A DNA stretch of 64,000 bases from Psilocybe azurescens (Eukaryota; Basidiomycota; Agaricomycetes; Agaricales; Agrocybaceae): NCBI GenBank assembly GCA_023853785.1, contig JAJIRX010000488.1, positions 62,001-126,000 on the forward strand, in the 5' to 3' direction. Shown here piece by piece: positions 21,475 through 33,035 of the stretch. The notes beneath the pieces were generated by a model. That model saw only the letters and a program-made list of their open reading frames with translations, ran no database searches and had not been told where the DNA came from. The position numbers and the translations under genes are program-made. Positions within the stretch are counted from its first letter, which is position 1. Each line of letters begins with the position of its first letter.

Positions 21475-23967
21475 ATGACTTCGTTGAACAACAAGAAAAT
21501 ATATCATTTTATCTTCGCATATTTGCCACTCTGGGGTACGTTTAGATTCCCATTCCCAATTTTGCCCCCCCAAGTCGTTAAAAAAATCAATCAATTTTCC
21601 TGTTATGTAGGCCATACGAGAGCGCCCTGTATTCTGGCAGCACGTATCGCGAAAGAACATAAAAATATCATCGTCACCCTTCTACTTCCCCCAATATACT
21701 TCAAGAACGCTGACGCTGAGATATCAGCAGAACTAGATGGCCACGAGGCAGCGCGTCAACGTGTCAGGTTAGTGGAGTAATCTTTTGAGGGTGGATACTT
21801 ATCATACTGAACAACACTGACATTGCTATAACCAGACTTCTTTCCCTTTATCAGGGATCCGACTCGGAAGATTTCTTTGTCCATGTTACATCGACGTTTC
21901 AAGCGTATCCGATCGCCTACAAAGCGCTCTTGGAGGGCAACCCCGTTACCTGTGCCACGACGGGACGCGTCTTCGATGGCGTGGCCGCTCCCAACGCCAT
22001 ATTCCTTGATGTACGTCGCATTCCGAGTGATGCTTTCTCCGTACCATCCTTACCGTGCTTGAACTCAATAGGTTTACGCGAGCCCGCTGATGCTGGCGAC
22101 ACGTGCCATCACAGGACACAGTATCCCTATCATCGGCTTCATACCGGTGCATGCATCGTTCGTGCTCCATCGCTATGGTCCAGAGCATATGGGCGGCCAA
22201 GGAGATCTGGGTGCCAAGATCGAAGCAGAAGCTGCGCGGCTCGGAGTTACGGTCGAAGAAATTGGAGACATGGTGAGTTTCGTATTCCTATCATTTCTTT
22301 CATTTCTATCGCACAAGACAAGACAGGCCATCTGGAAGAATGTGGATTGACGTGGTATGAAACATACAGGTTTTTTATCATACGGAGGGGAAGATTAATA
22401 AGGTTCCGGGGCTCCCCCCATGTACGACTGGGAACACTTCCCACAATTGGTGAGATCTCACTAAGCCTATCGCTATCCTCACTGCCCACGTGGAAAATGC
22501 GTCAAACAACGCTCCAAACTCGTACTCACACGCAATTAAATCCCATTTAGCTTGTTACGACAGGCAAAATTGTCGTGTCTGATTTCTTAAAACTGGCGTA
22601 CAAGTGCGTTGTCATATCACTAGCTTAGGATCCGAGCTTTCTACTCCTCGAGTACCTACATATTTGGCCCGGCTAACCTTTCTCATCCATAGCGGCTTGA
22701 AAGAATGCGACGTCGCCTTCTCGCTCTCCGCATATGATTTCGAACCAGAGTCCATAGACGCGCTCAAGGCCTGGTTCGCCGAGGAGTGGAAGAAGGGAGT
22801 GTACACCGTCGGGCCGCTGCTGGCGTCCAAACCTACCACGTCCAGCGTCGCCCCAGACATCAAAGCCATCGCCAACGGCAATGGAACCAGCAGCAATGGA
22901 AAAGCAACGGTGAACCTTGTTCGTCAGAGATCCAAGCGTTCCTCGAGAAATCGTTGAAGGAATACGGAGAGAAGTCACTCGTTTTGGTGAGTATTAATAA
23001 CATCCTAATGTTCTATTATTACTTTGGCCGGACCACCGCGGTGGTTTGCCGACTATCTTTGGACGGGCGGGCGCTTATGTGTGTATGTGTCTGTAGATTT
23101 CGTTCGGCTCCCTGTTCTGGCTCACAGTGCAAGACTACGTCGAGGAAGTCATCGAAGCTCTCATCGAGAAAAAATTCCATTCGTAAGCTAAAATCCATGA
23201 TTTGTCGTCACAACTTACAGATTTATTGACGATTAATCACTCTGAATCCCTCCAGATCGTATCCTACGCATCACACTTCGCGAAGATCACAGACGACCTG
23301 ATGGACAGGATCGCCTCGTCTGGGTGTGGACTGATCTCGAAGTGGATTCCCCAGTAATTTATCCTCAATCACCCCGTACGTACGCGTACGCTCATCATCG
23401 TCTTAATCCGAGCTTTAGACCGAATATGATCTGAATGATGCATTTCAAAGGCCACGGGATGGTTCATCACTCATAACGGCCAGAGCGGTGTACTGGAGTC
23501 GCTGGACAGTGGTATTCCAATGTATGTTCACTTCACATCCCACATCCTCCGATGAACCCCCCCAAATTATTAGCCAACGCCTTCTGCCTTCTGCCTTCCG
23601 GCTGATTCACTTTCATTTCATCATATATATAGGATATGCTGGCCGTTCGAATTCGACCAGCCCCTCGCCGCAGTCCACCTCTCCACAAACCTCCACATCG
23701 CCTTCGAACTGATCGAGGTCCGCACGGGCGCGCACGGCATGCAGCCCGTGATCCGCCTGAACGACCGCGCACCACAAGGCACGCGCGCCGCCGTCGGCGT
23801 CGAGATCCGCGCGGTCCTCGACGCGTGCCGCGGTGCAAGGGGGCGGAGCTCCGGCGGAATGCGGAGGAGATGAAAGAACGATTTGGGAGGGCGTGGGGGT
23901 GGATGGTGGTGTGGCGAGGAGGGACTTTGATGCGTTCTTGGATCAGTATGGCATAGACCTTTACTAA
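21475..23967 (+). CDS. UDP-glycosyltransferase 1 (GT1)
   Basis: Transfers a sugar from a UDP-sugar to a small acceptor; probably cytosolic. ATG at 21475 starts MTSLNNKKIYHFIFAYLPLW, and a phase-1 intron leads to GHTRAPCILAARIAKEHKN. The next exons read SEDFFVHVTSTFQAYPIAYK and GNPVTCATTGRVFDGV. They are followed by YASPLMLATRAITGHSIP, IGFIPVHASFVLHRYGPEHM and FYHTEGKINKVPG. Then come ECDVAFSLSAYDFEPES, KGVYTVGPLLASKP, SLKEYGEKSLVLISFGSLFW and SKWIPQ. THNGQSGVLESLDSGIPM stands where the family's UDP-sugar-binding signature lies. The C-terminus ends DFDAFLDQYGIDLY at 23967. Two one-base deletions, both in G5 runs (23839-23843 and 23895-23899), must be corrected to keep the frame; two intact paralogues on the minus strand at 44.7-49.8 kb show the expected reading. 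The acceptor cannot be told from sequence. Confidence 0.88.
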
Positions 23968-24304
23968 TATAGTTACTGTTTAGATTTAGATGATGGCCAT
24001 ACAGGCTGCAACACCTAATCCACAATATAGCCAATCATGCAACTACACAAAAGCGTCAGCTAGTGTTTGAATTGATGGCATATGTCTCTTCTTTGACATC
24101 GGACAATGTCATTGCATCGTGCTATCCACTGCGATTTCAGCCACTCAGAAGGACATAGTCCACCGTCCATGACATTCGTTATATAAATACATAAACACAA
24201 AAGAATTCTAGAGAATCAAAACCTAATCAATATATGCGCGACTACAGTATATACAAGCATGATTGATCCAGAGGACACACTCACAAGTACGTTACACCCC
24301 CTCC
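23968..24304. other. Convergent intergenic spacer
   Basis: This lies between the 3' ends of glycosyltransferase 1 (plus) and MID1 (minus). It is AT-rich with nothing else recognisable; it presumably holds both polyadenylation regions. Confidence 0.6.
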
Positions 24305-26033
24305 CTACACGAAATTACACCACACATTCCCCACCGATCGCCCGCCGCGCCCGTCCTCCTTCCCCCTTCCCCCCATCCTCCCCGTCCAAAAGCCGACCCC
24401 ATAGCTCGCCCGCGCCCCCACCGCATCGCTCGCCCCCACACTCGGGCACTTGAACCCGAGGAACGGCGGGCACGCGCGGTCCACGGCGTAGCACTGCTCG
24501 ATGCACGGCAGGAGCGCGGTGTACTCCGTCGACGGGGAGGGCAGGAAGGGTTCCGCGGCGGGGAGGAGGTGGGCTGGGGAGGAGGGCGGAGATTGGGAGC
24601 TGCGCCTGTGCTCGTGCTTGGGCCTGCGCTTGGGCCTGGGCGGATGCAGCGGAGGAGGAAGGCTCCGAGCACCTGACGAACGACACCGCGCACAGCCACG
24701 CGCGGTACGCCTTCTGGCAGTCGTCGCACCCGACGACGGGGGAGTACCAGTCGCGCCCGCACGCGTGCGTCGTGAGCACCGTCGTGAAGTTCGCGAGGTA
24801 CGAGAGGAGGGGCGTGGTGAGCGCGCCGGGGAGCGCGCCGGACGCGTCGGTGTAGGTGTCTGAAGACGCAGCAGACCCTGGGGGCGCGGGAGGGGCACGG
24901 CGTAGGATACGGAGGGACAGTATGGTAGGGAGTGCACGAGCGGGCATGTAAACGCGGCTGTTCAAAATAAAAATAAAAATAAATATGAAAGATATGAATA
25001 AGGTTAACATTTTGAATAGAGAACGGGAAGAGCAAAAAAGAAAAGACGGACGCACCAGATTTCGTAGCGAAATAAATCGGCCCGCTCACTTTCGTGCTGT
25101 CAGTAACGACATATGCCGTGTAGTTCGTGGACGGCGTGAGGCCCTCGACGACCCACTGCATCCGCCACCCCAGGCCATCATCCCGCGCCCACACCGTCTC
25201 GCTCGCAATCGTGCCGACCCTCTGCCCCGCCCCAATCGCCGCGCGGTCCAACGCACACCCTGTGCGCAGTAAGCTACCACTCCCGCTCCCGCCGTCGGGG
25301 GTCTCCGAGAGCACGAGCGTCACATTTGGGACGGCCGCGCCAGAGGGCAGCGCGGGCTGCGACATGTTCGCGGCGGGCAGCGTGTAGTTCGGGTACGTCG
25401 GCCGCTGCGTCAGCGCGTCCGGCAGCGCGAGGAACGGCGCGGAGAAGAGCAGCGCCTGGTTCGCCGTCGTGTCGCCGAACAGCGGGAGCGCGGAGAGTGT
25501 CTGGTGTATTGGTTCTGTTGTTTCAGATAGAGTGGAGTAGCGTAGCGTAGAGTAAAAACGTCAGCGATGGGTGAGCTTGGATCCCAAATGCGGGGTGCAC
25601 GCACCATTCTCAGAAACACCCACATCAAAATCGACACCCGCTCCCGTCCCCGCCGCGCCCAGGTCCACACCCAAGACACCACCATCCGGGAAGAGCCCCG
25701 TCCAGCTGCCCATCCCGTCCTTTAACACAATCTCCCACGTATCCCTGTCCTTCCCGGCGCCCTGCAGTCCCGGGCTGGTGGGCCCCGGATCGTCCTGCGT
25801 GTCCCAGTTGCTTGCATTCGTCACGAAGAACCGCGGTGCACCTTCTCCCCAGTACTATTGCAGAGGGCGATGCTGAGGCCCAGCGGAGGCCCGTCGGCGG
25901 ACTGCTGTGGGATCGCGAACGAGCCGGATGGTGATGTTTTGGGGAGTCTGTTGGTGTTGAGGGATATGACGCCGTTCAGGGGGAGCGTGGTGCGTGATTG
26001 GGCGAGGGCGAGGGAGGCGGATGTGAGGAGCAT
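24305..26033 (-). CDS. MID1: MID1-like stretch-activated calcium-channel subunit
   Basis: Regulatory subunit that partners CCH1 in the plasma-membrane high-affinity calcium channel. The minus strand starts MLLTSASLALAQS (short signal-like segment) and continues LPLNGVISLNTNRLP and LSIALCNST. Next come RFFVTNASNWDTQDDPGP, WEIVLKDGMGSWTGLFPDGG and LFSAPFLALPDALTQRP. N-glycosylation sequons (NYT, NMS, NVT, NYT) follow. The Cys-rich C-terminal half is diagnostic: CPLVHSLPYCPSVSYAVPLP, LTTHACGRDWYSPVVGCDDC, AYRAWLCAVSFVRC, TEYTALLPCIEQCYAVDRAC and PPFLGFKCP. Three one-base corrections are needed, all in homopolymers: plus C4 at 25847-25850 and G5 at 24890-24894 (one base short each), and G4 at 24560-24563 (one extra). 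The region is very GC-rich and gives long misleading frames on both strands. Confidence 0.85.
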
Positions 26034-28716
26034 TAGGAGGGCTGTGGGTAGGGTGTGGAGTGATGATAGGCCGGAACCTGAGGAAGAGGAGGTAGAGGGG
26101 AGGGGAGAAGGAAGGTTGGAAGTGCGCGCATCGTTGATGGTTTGTGTTAATGGAAGTTGCTGAGTACCAAGTAGTATGGAGTGCAGAGGGATATGATTTG
26201 TGAGCGAGGAATGTCAGTAGCGTATGATATAGTGAATGGCGGTAAGTGAGTAATGGGTATTGGGTAACTCGATACTAGTGGGTTGTCGATGTGGTAGCGA
26301 TGCAACGGCTGGTGAAAAGGTGTAGACGTGGAAATAGACGTAGACGTAGAGTTGAGAGTAAAACAAAAGCAGATTCTAAGTCTCCAACAGAAGATTTAGA
26401 GTGTCAGAGATAGAAGTTAACGTTACGATCTAGAGAGATAAATGACCGTTAGTGAGCGGCGCAACGTGCAACGTTTTGAGTTTAAGTTGCGGCGGTGACG
26501 ACGGAATTGATCAGTAATTATCTTCCCACGGGTGGTCATTGGGTGGTCAAGTCGACAATTCCCAATTATGGGTAATAGTCAGGGGCACATCGGGCAATGG
26601 TGTAGTAATCCACGGTCAAAAGATGGTAAAGGATGACGACCAAAAATATATGCCCCCATTAAAATTAGAGAGCAGGGGAACTCCTTAATTAACACCATGC
26701 ATAATGATTCCCACGAAAGGGAAGTCATTCGATGATTTCAAGTTATGTGGTAACTAGCTCAGCAACACGGGCCACCAGCGGCGACAGAGAAAAGAGTATA
26801 ACATGTCAAACACTCTGAGTAGCATTCACACGACTTTTTGTGCATGAATATTGAACAGAGTGAGGTATATCTACTCCGATACTGGAGAACGGAGGCATTT
26901 TACACTACGCCACTGGGTACCACTTCCGACTCGCAACTTGATCGCTAATGCAGCAGTTGCTCACGGCCACAGGCACCCGTCGCCACATCCAGGAGACGAT
27001 TAAGTAGTCGCTTTGCTGCAAATAAGGCTCCCCGACCTAATAGGATTGTTACTGCAATCTTTGCTTTCTTTTCACCTCTACTACTAGTACTAGAGTGGTA
27101 GTAAGCGTATCCAAACACTGGTAGTATATCTGACTCTTTCCCTTAGACAGTTGAGACTTGTCAAATTCCGGCCAAAACTCTGAGAAACGAGTGCTTGACA
27201 AGTGCACCGCGAGTCCGCAGCGGGGAGTATAAGTTATAACCGAGAGTGACTGTAGCGTGATACACTTCAAATGATATCTTAACTTGTTTGTTGAGGTCCA
27301 AAACTGAGCGAGCTATGGGTGGGCTTTGCCGATGGAGAGGGGTATAGAGAGATAATGACAGGGAGTTCTGTATAGTCGTGGGTAGTGGGGCATGGCAGGG
27401 AGAAAGAGAGGGGAACATATCTTCATGCCTCGTGTCGCCGATTTTCTCTGAATTGATCAGATCTCATCTGAGTTGTACCAATTAGCCCAGGACTCTCAGT
27501 TTCGCTGGTCTTCCTTCTGATTATGTACATATATAATCATGCTATCAATCGCGTTAAGTTCTTATTACACGGTGTGTCGAGGTTAACTGACGTCCAAATT
27601 CTCGCCGACTCTATCATCAACTCTTCCGGAAGGATGTTGACACGGATTATATCTGTACATTAAATTATTTTGAAACATGTCCTTCATCAAATTGTAGGCC
27701 TTATTACTCCATTAATCATGATTATACTGCCTATGCTCACATACTGGCAATCACACGCCACCCGTAAAAGGGCCATCCGAAATAAACGTCAGAAGATACT
27801 CAAGCATATATTCGCGGTCGATACACGCAATGGCGTATATGTCACTGTCAGAAAAGCCAAGACACCACCTACGTGATTGATATATCCGACACTCGTAGCA
27901 AGTTACTGCCGACGGAGTTGACAGTCGGAAGCGACCGTCGAAGGGATATCCACACCCCGGTGAACATTATTTGGTAATGCGCAGTCAATCTCCTATGCGG
28001 CTATCTGGATTCGGGAGCTGGATGGATGCGCATGTGAGTAATGGATTTTGGTACGATGTTAAAACGGTCTGGATGAATGCAGTCAGTCCCTAATGTATAT
28101 GAGGACCATCTCATAAAACTCTCTTGTTGGACCAAGTATGGTATGCATTGTCTTTCTTTGTTCATGATTCGTGGAAGAGCCCGGATGGTCATGTCTGGCC
28201 GCGATTTTCAACGCTCCACATACACCACAAGACAAAGGAACGTTCTTCTATCTTACGGTCTTAAAAGGCCACCAGTCCCATCATAGGATACGGATCAAAC
28301 ACCACAGGAGTTACTAAACAGGCTGTTCAGTGCCAAATTCATGTATACGTGCTGTGAACGGTAACTCTTGGCATCCTAGCTTAAAATACTTTTTGATAAG
28401 AAATTTCCTATTGGGTCTAGTGGATCGGCGGTGTGTGTGCAACTCAGACGATAGAGGCGCTCTTCTGTGCTTCAATGTCTACGGTGCTGCGTTGGGACTC
28501 GGCTTCGATTCTGCTGTGAATGTAGAACAATTAAACCGAAGGAATCTCACGCAAAAGCAATAATTACGAGTAACGCCTTTAAGAATATTGTTGAGTGAGT
28601 TGGTTGGAAACAATATCAGATGGCCCCAGAAACCTGAGTTTAAATTGTGCATCTGATATCACGCCATAGTATAGGTTCCTAAATGAAACTTGACCATGTT
28701 TGGCTATAACTATACC
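26034..28716. other. Long intergenic stretch
   Basis: 26034-26600 is the 5' flank of MID1, with an in-frame extension possible to about 26155 but no clear upstream ATG. I see no gene from 26600 to 28716; short frames (27049-27270, 27670-27876, 28330-28563) have no features. From about 27750 onward the sequence is one copy of a diverged duplication. Confidence 0.5.
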
Positions 28717-28980
28717 TTACTCCGACACTTGTTTCTTTAAATATGCTTCGACTTGGCCATTGGCAATATCCAGGCCTCCCACATGCCCACTAATTCCCTC
28801 CGAGTACCGCCCATTGATATGATTAGCAAAGAAGTCAATAAAATTTCCATGAGACATAACCTGAAGGTCACATCTCCATACCTGATTATTAGTGATCCAA
28901 TGTGCTCAAGCTAACAGATGACATACCAGCATAATCAACAGATCTTGATTTGCCGAAAAATCAGACTTAAGCCCCCAGAG
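27750..28980. repeat. Diverged direct duplication, copy A
   Basis: Shares ordered blocks with 29860-31245. Examples are GAAATAAACGTCAGA, ATATTCGCGGT...TACACGC, GTAATGCGCAGT, GGTCATGTCTGGCCGCGATT, CCCATCATAGGATACGGA and ATCAACAGATCTTGATTTGC. Orientation is the same; indels and substitutions are many, so the event is old. Copy A includes most of the small 109-aa gene. Confidence 0.7.
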
Positions 28981-29137
28981 AAAATCATGTATTACGCCGC
29001 AATTTTTATCAAAGCTCTGATAATAGAGTAAAAAAATTAGGCATCAGTGAATCCCGACATACCGCAAATTGGAGCTTGGCCCTGGGATAGCTTGATATGT
29101 AATCAGAAGAGAGGGGAGCAAAACGGATACTCGCCAT
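28717..29137 (-). CDS. Small three-exon gene, 109 aa, unknown function
   Basis: Read by eye on the minus strand. Exon 1 is 29137-29063 (25 codons, starts MASIRFAPLSSDYISSYPRA). Exon 2 is 29016-28927 (30 codons, SFDKNCGVIHDFLWGLKSDF onward). Exon 3 is 28881-28717 (54 codons plus TAA, with SHGNFIDFFANHINGRYSEG, SGHVGGLDIANG and EAYLKKQVSE). Both introns (46 and 45 nt) are phase 0 with GTATGT donors and CAG acceptors. The joined frame has no stop and no frameshift. No signal peptide or membrane segment is seen; the protein looks soluble and globular. I do not recognise the family. A decayed second copy near 31025-31250 keeps FSASQDLLVTL in place of FSANQDLLIML but has in-frame stops. Retention of the frame only in copy A supports it as a real gene. 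Confidence 0.65.
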
Positions 29138-29859
29138 CTATCACGTTAAGGCTACGGCAATCGCGTTACATTTAAAGCTAACGACATTCACCGCCTTCAA
29201 ATTTAACAAGATAGGTACTATAGTGACATGATGGGCGACATACGAATGATTTAGATGTGGAGCTTTTGTGGGGGGATTGTTGGGAGATTGTTCGCGAATC
29301 GCCCCTGTCAGTGTCCGATTGTTCCTCTCGCATGAGAGGGGAAAAAGTTAAAACGTGTGTTATTACATTTACCGTACGGCTTTGAAGCATGAATTTTTTG
29401 ACGGCCCCTTTAGAAAAGAATTACATGCGTGCAAGAAACTAGTTCTACGGACCTCAGGTGCCTTAGACGCAATAGGAAATTCATGGCCAAAAAGGAAGGA
29501 TGGATATGTTAACCAGAGAGGACCCATTAGATAATCCAAGCAAGATTAAGTGTTGGAATCGCAGGGGTGTAGAAGAATGGTTGATTTTTTTCCCTGAAAA
29601 GCTCGTAACCTTGAAAACAAATGGAGAGACCAATTCAATTTACTTTTGGTGATAACGAGTTAAGTACGATACGTGACTATTGCCCATCGTTTGGGAGGGA
29701 TCTTGATATCCGTCGCTTAGGCCGTATTCATTTCACGAGACGTTGAGTGTCCTGTAAATCGTACTCACAATAAACATAAAACCATTGGCTCTACATGTAC
29801 ACCGCCTTCACAGCTCTTATTGATTCTCGGAACATTGTAAGCGCCGAAGCGCAACTCGG

Positions 29860-31245
29860 AAAGCGACCATGCGAAATAAATGTCAGAGTATTCGCGGTTG
29901 GTACACGCCATGCACCTATGCCAGAAAAAACACTGCTTCACGGCTGATACACGTCATGCTCGTGACAACTTACTGCGGAAGGGTCAAGTCTTGGCGACCT
30001 TCGGGAGGGAGATCATCTATGGAAATTATTTAGTAATGCGCAGTTCTGCGCAGTCAGGTTTCTCCTCGTGGTTTCGGGAACTATATATGTAGTAGATTTT
30101 AGTGATACAAAGTGAAAACGTTCGTGATTAATTGTTTCCCGGGTTATTCGACTCTCTAATGTAATGTATATAGGAACCACCTCCAAAACAGCTCTTGAGT
30201 TTGGGAAGGTAATGGAACAAGTGAGAAAAAAGGAAAGCTCTCAATACCTTGACATGGTAGACGCAAGTACGAGTTAAACACATCGGATATACAGGAACAA
30301 CGCACTAAACCGCATGGATTGCCGATTTTACAGTATATCAGGCTGGTTTTTACACCTTTCTCTAAGCTATTTTAGCGGAAACCTGATTTATGGAGAAGCT
30401 CGGTCCTCGCAAGGTCATGTATGGCCGCGATTCTCAATTCTCCACATACTCCTACAACATAAATGAACACTTCCTTATGTTACGGTTCTAAAGATGCCAC
30501 TAGCCCATCATAGTGTATGGACCAAGTACGCGCCACAGGGCTAGTAAGCACGCTGACCAGTACCAAATTCATGATTGTGTGCTTAACTGTAATTGTTCTC
30601 GTTGAGTAACTCTATAGGCTTCTGTGGGCCTCTATGTTAGTACCCTGATCCACATTATAAATATTTGGACTGCCCGGCTTAGATCACATTTTGGGTCATA
30701 AATTTTCTATTAGGTCTACCAGACCGACCGTGTGTGCAACTAATACGGTGGAAACGCTTTTATGTTTCAAAGACTACGGCTGTGTTGAAGACCCAGTTTT
30801 AACCTTTCTGTGAGAGATGAACAATAAAAGCGAAGGGAGAAATACGACTGCAATAATGCCTAGATCAGAAGAACAACGTCGGAGACCCCACCCTTTAGAA
30901 GTAATGCTGAGCTGGTTGGAACAAATGCAACATGTCTTCTGAGACTTCAGTATTTGCGGATATCAAATATCATATTTCATGAGTGCGTAAATGAAGATTG
31001 AACTTTATTCCAGTACTTATTTCTTTAGATATGTTTGAATATGGCTACATCAGAACCTTCGACACATTCACTGATTTCCTTGGAGTACAGCCCATGAACC
31101 ATGAAAGTAATAGTAAACAGGGCCACCTCTATAACTGAGTAGCGCTCCGATTGATCCATTCTGCTCCAGAAATAGCATGACGTCAAGCGTAACCAACAGA
31201 TCTTGACTCGCCGAAAATCAAACCTCCATTCAGCGAGAACCTGCC
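29860..31245. repeat. Diverged direct duplication, copy B (with gene remnant)
   Basis: Counterpart of 27750-28980. Its end (about 31025-31245) corresponds to exons 2 and 3 of the small gene. There are stops in the homologous frame (for example TTTGA before the FSASQDLL segment), and exon 1 is not recognisable. It is therefore a degenerate copy. Confidence 0.65.
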
Positions 31246-31555
31246 GCAATTCTCCACCTTCGATTAAAATACCTGGCTGCGCATTGTGGGTAAAGCATCA
31301 AATATTGTGTTTTGGCGTCTTATAAGTGTTGTTGTTGTTTGATCTTGAGTTTTTAAGCATTTCGGTGTCATCAGACCGTAAGTAGGCGACCAAATGAAAG
31401 GCGATACATCAGTAATCGTTACGATATCACAAAATGTCCATAACTCAACGTAATTCCCAAGTCGTCGCCATATTTTTCATTAATAAGCATGGGGAGTACC
31501 AGAGAATTTGCGAAGGGCAAGGGCGTTTCAAGCCGTTAATCTTAAGAATACATGG

Positions 31556-31561
31556 TATAAA
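31556..31561 (+). promoter_or_regulatory. TATA box of the repeat-protein gene
   Basis: TATAAA about 100 bases before ATG at 31661, with no other gene between. Assigned by sequence and position. Confidence 0.5.
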
Positions 31562-31660
31562 GGGTCAGACACTTGGTGGACCTTTCTTCAGTCTCCTATA
31601 TTTCCAACCAAGTCTTCAAAGAGCCAACGGTCCCGACTTGAAATCACACCAGAATCAACA

Positions 31661-33035
31661 ATGAAACTCTCACTTCAGTCTCTCTTAATAGCGACCTTTT
31701 GGCAGCCTGCACTAGTGGGGCCATTATACCCAGAGCATCGTGCGTACACTCAATAATTTTCGTATAGCTTCATTGTTTGCTGAAGCCGCTACTCCACAGT
31801 TCAAGTGCTACTGAACCAATTGCTAGCTCGCTCAGCGACGTTCCGCATACATCTATTGGAAGTCCGGCCAGTGCTTCGTCCTTCGAGTACATACCAAGTG
31901 CAAGCGCCTCCTCGTTTAGTTTCATCCCCAGCGTCAGTGCTTCGTCCTTCAGCCACATACCCAGTGCAAGCGCTTCGTCCTTCAGTTTCTTCCCCAGTGC
32001 CAGTGCCTCCTCTTTCAGCTTCTTCCCCAGTGCCAGCGCCTCCTCGTTCAGCTTCGTCCCGAGTGCCAGTGCATCCTCTTTCAGCTTCGTCCCGAGTGCC
32101 AGCGCCTCCTCATTTAGCTTCGTCCCAAGTGCAAGTGCCTCCTCGTTCAGCTTCGTCCCGAGTGCCAGTGCATCCTCATTCAGCTTCATCCCCAGTGCAA
32201 GCGCCTCCTCATTCAGCTTCATCCCAAGTGCAAGCGCCTCCTCATTCAGCTTCGTCCCAAGTGCAAGCGCCTCCTCATTCAGCTTCGTCCCAAGTGCAAG
32301 CGCCTCCTCATTCAGCTTCGTCCCAAGTGCAAGCGCCTCCTCATTCAGCTTCGTCCCAAGTGCAAGCGCCTCCTCATTCAGCTTCGTCCCAAGTGCAAGC
32401 GCCTCCTCATTCAGCTTCGTCCCAAGTGCAAGCGCCTCTCGTTCAGCTTCTTCCCGAGTGCCAGTGCATCGTCATTCAGCTTCTTCCCGAGTGCCAGTGC
32501 ATCGTCATTCAGCTTCTTCCCGAGTGCCAGTGCATCGTCATTCAGCTTCGTCCCGAGTGCGAGTGCATCCTCATTCAGCCACTTCCCAAGCGCAAGCGCC
32601 TCATCGTTCAGTTTTATCCCCAGCGCCAGTGCTTCCTCTTTCAGCTACATCCCCAGTGCAAGCGCCTCCTCCTTCAGCCACATCCCTAGTGCAAGCGCAT
32701 CTTCATTCAGCTTCTTCCCTAGTGCGAGTGCATCCTCGTTCAGTCACTTCCCAAGCGCAAGCGCCTCATCGTTCAGTTTTATCCCCAGCGCCAGTGCTTC
32801 CTCCTTCAGCCACATCCCCAGTGCAAGCGCATCCTCATTCAGCGTCTTCCCCAGTGCGAGTGCTTTGTCATTCACTTTCATCCCCAGTGCAAGCGCCTCC
32901 TCTTTCAGCCACATCCCCAGTGCAAGCGCATCTTCATTCAGCGTCTTCCCCAGTGCGAGTGCTTCGTCATTCACTTTCATCCCCAGTGCAAGCGCCTCCT
33001 CTTTCAGCCACATCCCCAGTGCATCGTCTTCCTGA
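31661..33035 (+). CDS. Secreted protein made of 11-residue Ser/Ala/Phe repeats
   Basis: Exon 1 (31661-31743) encodes a signal peptide, MKLSLQSLLIATFWQPALVG. A phase-2 intron (31744-31799, GTACAC...CAG) joins it to SSATEPIASSLSDVP. From about 31883 to the end the protein is some 35 tandem copies of an 11-residue unit, PSASASSFSFV, with I, F, V or H at the variable place. One base is missing at about 32434 (CCTCTCGTT for CCTCCTCGTT). With it corrected, the repeats continue to PSASSS and a stop at 33033-33035. Without it, the frame runs to 33243 in unrelated residues. Function unknown; the regular Ser/Ala-rich amphipathic repeat suggests a structural wall or surface protein. The minus strand is also open for part of the array because the unit is 33 nt. 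Confidence 0.65.
31883..33029 (+). repeat. 33-bp tandem array (about 35 units)
   Basis: Unit of the type CCCAGTGCAAGCGCCTCCTCATTCAGCTTCGT. Copies at 32190-32430 are almost identical while the flanking copies differ more, indicating recent homogenisation or expansion of the middle block. A higher-order 132-bp pattern (alternating SHIP, VFP and TFIP units) is visible at 32700-33010. Confidence 0.85.

Larger units (their letters stand above)
29138..31660. other. Intergenic stretch holding the decayed duplicate
   Basis: 29138-29850 has no gene. 29860-31245 is copy B of the diverged duplication. 31260-31660 is the 5' flank of the repeat-protein gene. The minus frame 31025-31249 is the remnant of the duplicated small gene, read in the wrong frame. 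Confidence 0.5.

Noticed and set aside
24292..25365. 357-codon minus-strand frame and several long plus-strand Arg/Pro-rich frames
   Set aside because: GC-rich shadows of MID1. The 357-codon frame starts in real MID1 sequence but runs through an intron into a wrong frame.
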